64,000 nucleotides of DNA, taken from assembly GCF_004912155.1 (NCBI RefSeq), contig NZ_STGX01000009.1, forward strand, positions 119,578 to 183,577, read 5' to 3'. A program made the position numbers and the translations under genes. This stretch comes from Glycomyces paridis (lineage in GTDB: Bacteria > Actinomycetota > Actinomycetes > Mycobacteriales > Micromonosporaceae). The notes under the pieces were generated by a model. That model searched no databases, had not been told where the DNA came from, and was given only the letters and a program-made list of their open reading frames with translations. Below, piece after piece: positions 63,021-64,000 of this stretch (its first letter is position 1; every line of letters begins with the position of its first letter).

Positions 63021-64000
63021 TCACCGCGGCTGAGGCGTGCGCCGGAACGCCTTGAGCGTGAACAGGCCGACGAGGAGCGCGGTGAGCGCCAGGAGCAGCA
63101 GGCCGACCGAGTAGTCGCCGCGCGCCTGGTAGACGGCGCCCATGATGAGCGGCGGGAAGTAGCCGCCGAGCCCGCCCGCGGCGCCGACGACGCCGGTGAC
63201 GCCGCCGACGCGGGCCGGTTCGACCAGTTCGGCCACGAGGGCGAACACGCCGCCGGTGCCCAGGCCCAGGAACAGCGCCATGAGCACGAACTCGGTCCCG
63301 GCCGGGACCTCCAGCGGCGGCTCGAACGCGAGGAGCACCGCCATGATCGCGGCGCCGAAGAACGAGGTCAGGCAGACCTTGAGCGGCCCGACCCGGTCGG
63401 AGAGGATGCCGCCGGCGGGCCGGGCGACGACCGCGGCGAGGCTGAACCCGGCCGTGCGCAGGCCCGCGTCGGTCTGCGCGAGGTCGTAGGCGGTGACCAG
63501 CATCGTCGGCAGGTAGGTCGAGAAGGCGACGAAGCCGCCGAACGCCACCGCGTACAGCAGCGACATCTGCCAGGTGACCTTGAGTCTCATGACGCCCTTG
63601 AGCCGCGGCAGCGCCGGCTCGGTGCTCGGGCTCCACTGCGGGGCGTTGCGCGCGAACGTCCAGCAGACCAGGCCCATGACCGCGAGCGCGGCGCACATGA
63701 GCAGGTGCGTCGGCAGCAGCCCCATGCCGTCGACGAGCCGGGGGGTGAGGAAGGCCGAGAGGGCGGTGCCGCCCATGCCGGCGCCGAAGACGCCGGTGGC
63801 GAAGCCGCGCCGCGCGGGCGGGTACCAGGCGTTCACGAACGGGACGCCGACGGCGAAGGAGGTCCCGGCGAGGCCGAGGAGGAACCCCGAGACCAGCAGG
63901 GCCGCATACGATCCGCCGGAGAGGCCGACCAGGAGCACCGGGACGGTGCTGACGAAGCAGGCGACGGTGAGCATGACGCGGCCGCCGAAGCGGTCGGTGA
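63021..64000 (-). CDS. narK: NarK-type nitrate/nitrite major facilitator, 5' end outside the window
   Basis: At least 326 residues of a 12-helix major facilitator are visible; the frame continues past base 64000. Upstream of the internal ATG at 63974 the frame reads TDRFGGRV, the MFS loop 2-3 motif, so the true start lies outside. The NarK group is indicated by ARRGFATGVFGAGMGG, the second-half VARPAGGILSDRVG loop and GVVGAAGGLGGYFPP. It probably moves nitrate in or nitrite out. The presence of glnII 13 kb away is not evidence of linkage. Confidence 0.82.
   Translation of the reverse strand, partial: TDRFGGRVMLTVACFVSTVPVLLVGLSGGSYAALLVSGFLLGLAGTSFAVGVPFVNAWYPPARRGFATGVFGAGMGGTALSAFLTPRLVDGMGLLPTHLLMCAALAVMGLVCWTFARNAPQWSPSTEPALPRLKGVMRLKVTWQMSLLYAVAFGGFVAFSTYLPTMLVTAYDLAQTDAGLRTAGFSLAAVVARPAGGILSDRVGPLKVCLTSFFGAAIMAVLLAFEPPLEVPAGTEFVLMALFLGLGTGGVFALVAELVEPARVGGVTGVVGAAGGLGGYFPPLIMGAVYQARGDYSVGLLLLALTALLVGLFTLKAFRRTPQPR

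Noticed and set aside
1-64000. CRISPR arrays, tRNA or rRNA genes
   Set aside because: No regularly spaced identical repeats with unique spacers, no cloverleaf with a GGTTCGAATC-type arm and no rRNA signatures were recognised. A tRNAscan-SE/Infernal run would be decisive.

Overview
The window is high-GC actinomycete DNA: G/C-biased third codon positions, GTG starts, a complete fhaA-fhaB-pstP-rodA-pbpA-pknA-pknB operon, a eukaryotic-type GlnII, a dimeric NADP isocitrate dehydrogenase and LPXTG proteins. Long Pro/Gly-rich tails and a chaplin-like gene family suggest a filamentous, possibly aerial-hypha-forming genus (Glycomycetaceae or a relative). That placement is inference; no rRNA or tRNA gene was seen.

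Layout. 1-4400: a permease-like membrane protein, a gap with a 25-bp hairpin and two perfect DnaA boxes, a GNAT acetyltransferase, then a DeoR-type regulator divergent from nagA. 4600-8050: DUF4190 and RDD membrane proteins, a HisC/Pat aminotransferase and an XRE regulator. 8280-17954: the growth and division signalling operon (FHA adaptors, PP2C phosphatase, RodA, PbpA and two receptor kinases). 18315-20570: a DUF222/HNH protein and a gene-poor stretch of about 75-bp tandem repeats. 20699-26883: a leftward oligopeptide/oligosaccharide-type ABC importer (two permeases, two ATPases, a small membrane protein, a Tat lipoprotein binding protein). 27394: icd.

28825-49188 is a large envelope glycan or teichoic-acid-like locus. 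It holds a nucleotidyltransferase, a glycerol-1-phosphate dehydrogenase homologue, a TagG/Wzm-type exporter permease with no ATPase in sight, two tandem membrane acyltransferases with SGNH domains, a lipoprotein, and a set of glycosyltransferases built from shared GT2 and GT-B modules that occur split, fused or alone. A TPR/sulfotransferase-like protein lies among them. The first glycosyltransferase has an apparent one-base frameshift at a C6 tract.

49247-58160 moves to the cell surface: glnII, a secreted protein, and four small secreted proteins whose paired-cysteine repeats resemble shortened chaplin domains. The first three are copies of one cassette and the fourth is divergent. Then come a GH95 glycosidase and two paralogous LPXTG proteins, one with a long TSEAP repeat stalk. 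58587-64000 holds a purine permease, a membrane-anchored protein, a NatAB-like exporter and an edge-truncated NarK-type transporter.

The least familiar content is the chaplin-like cluster beside the LPXTG pair, and the glycan locus with its module shuffling and frameshift. Most transcription units end in strong GC-rich hairpins, often shared by convergent genes.
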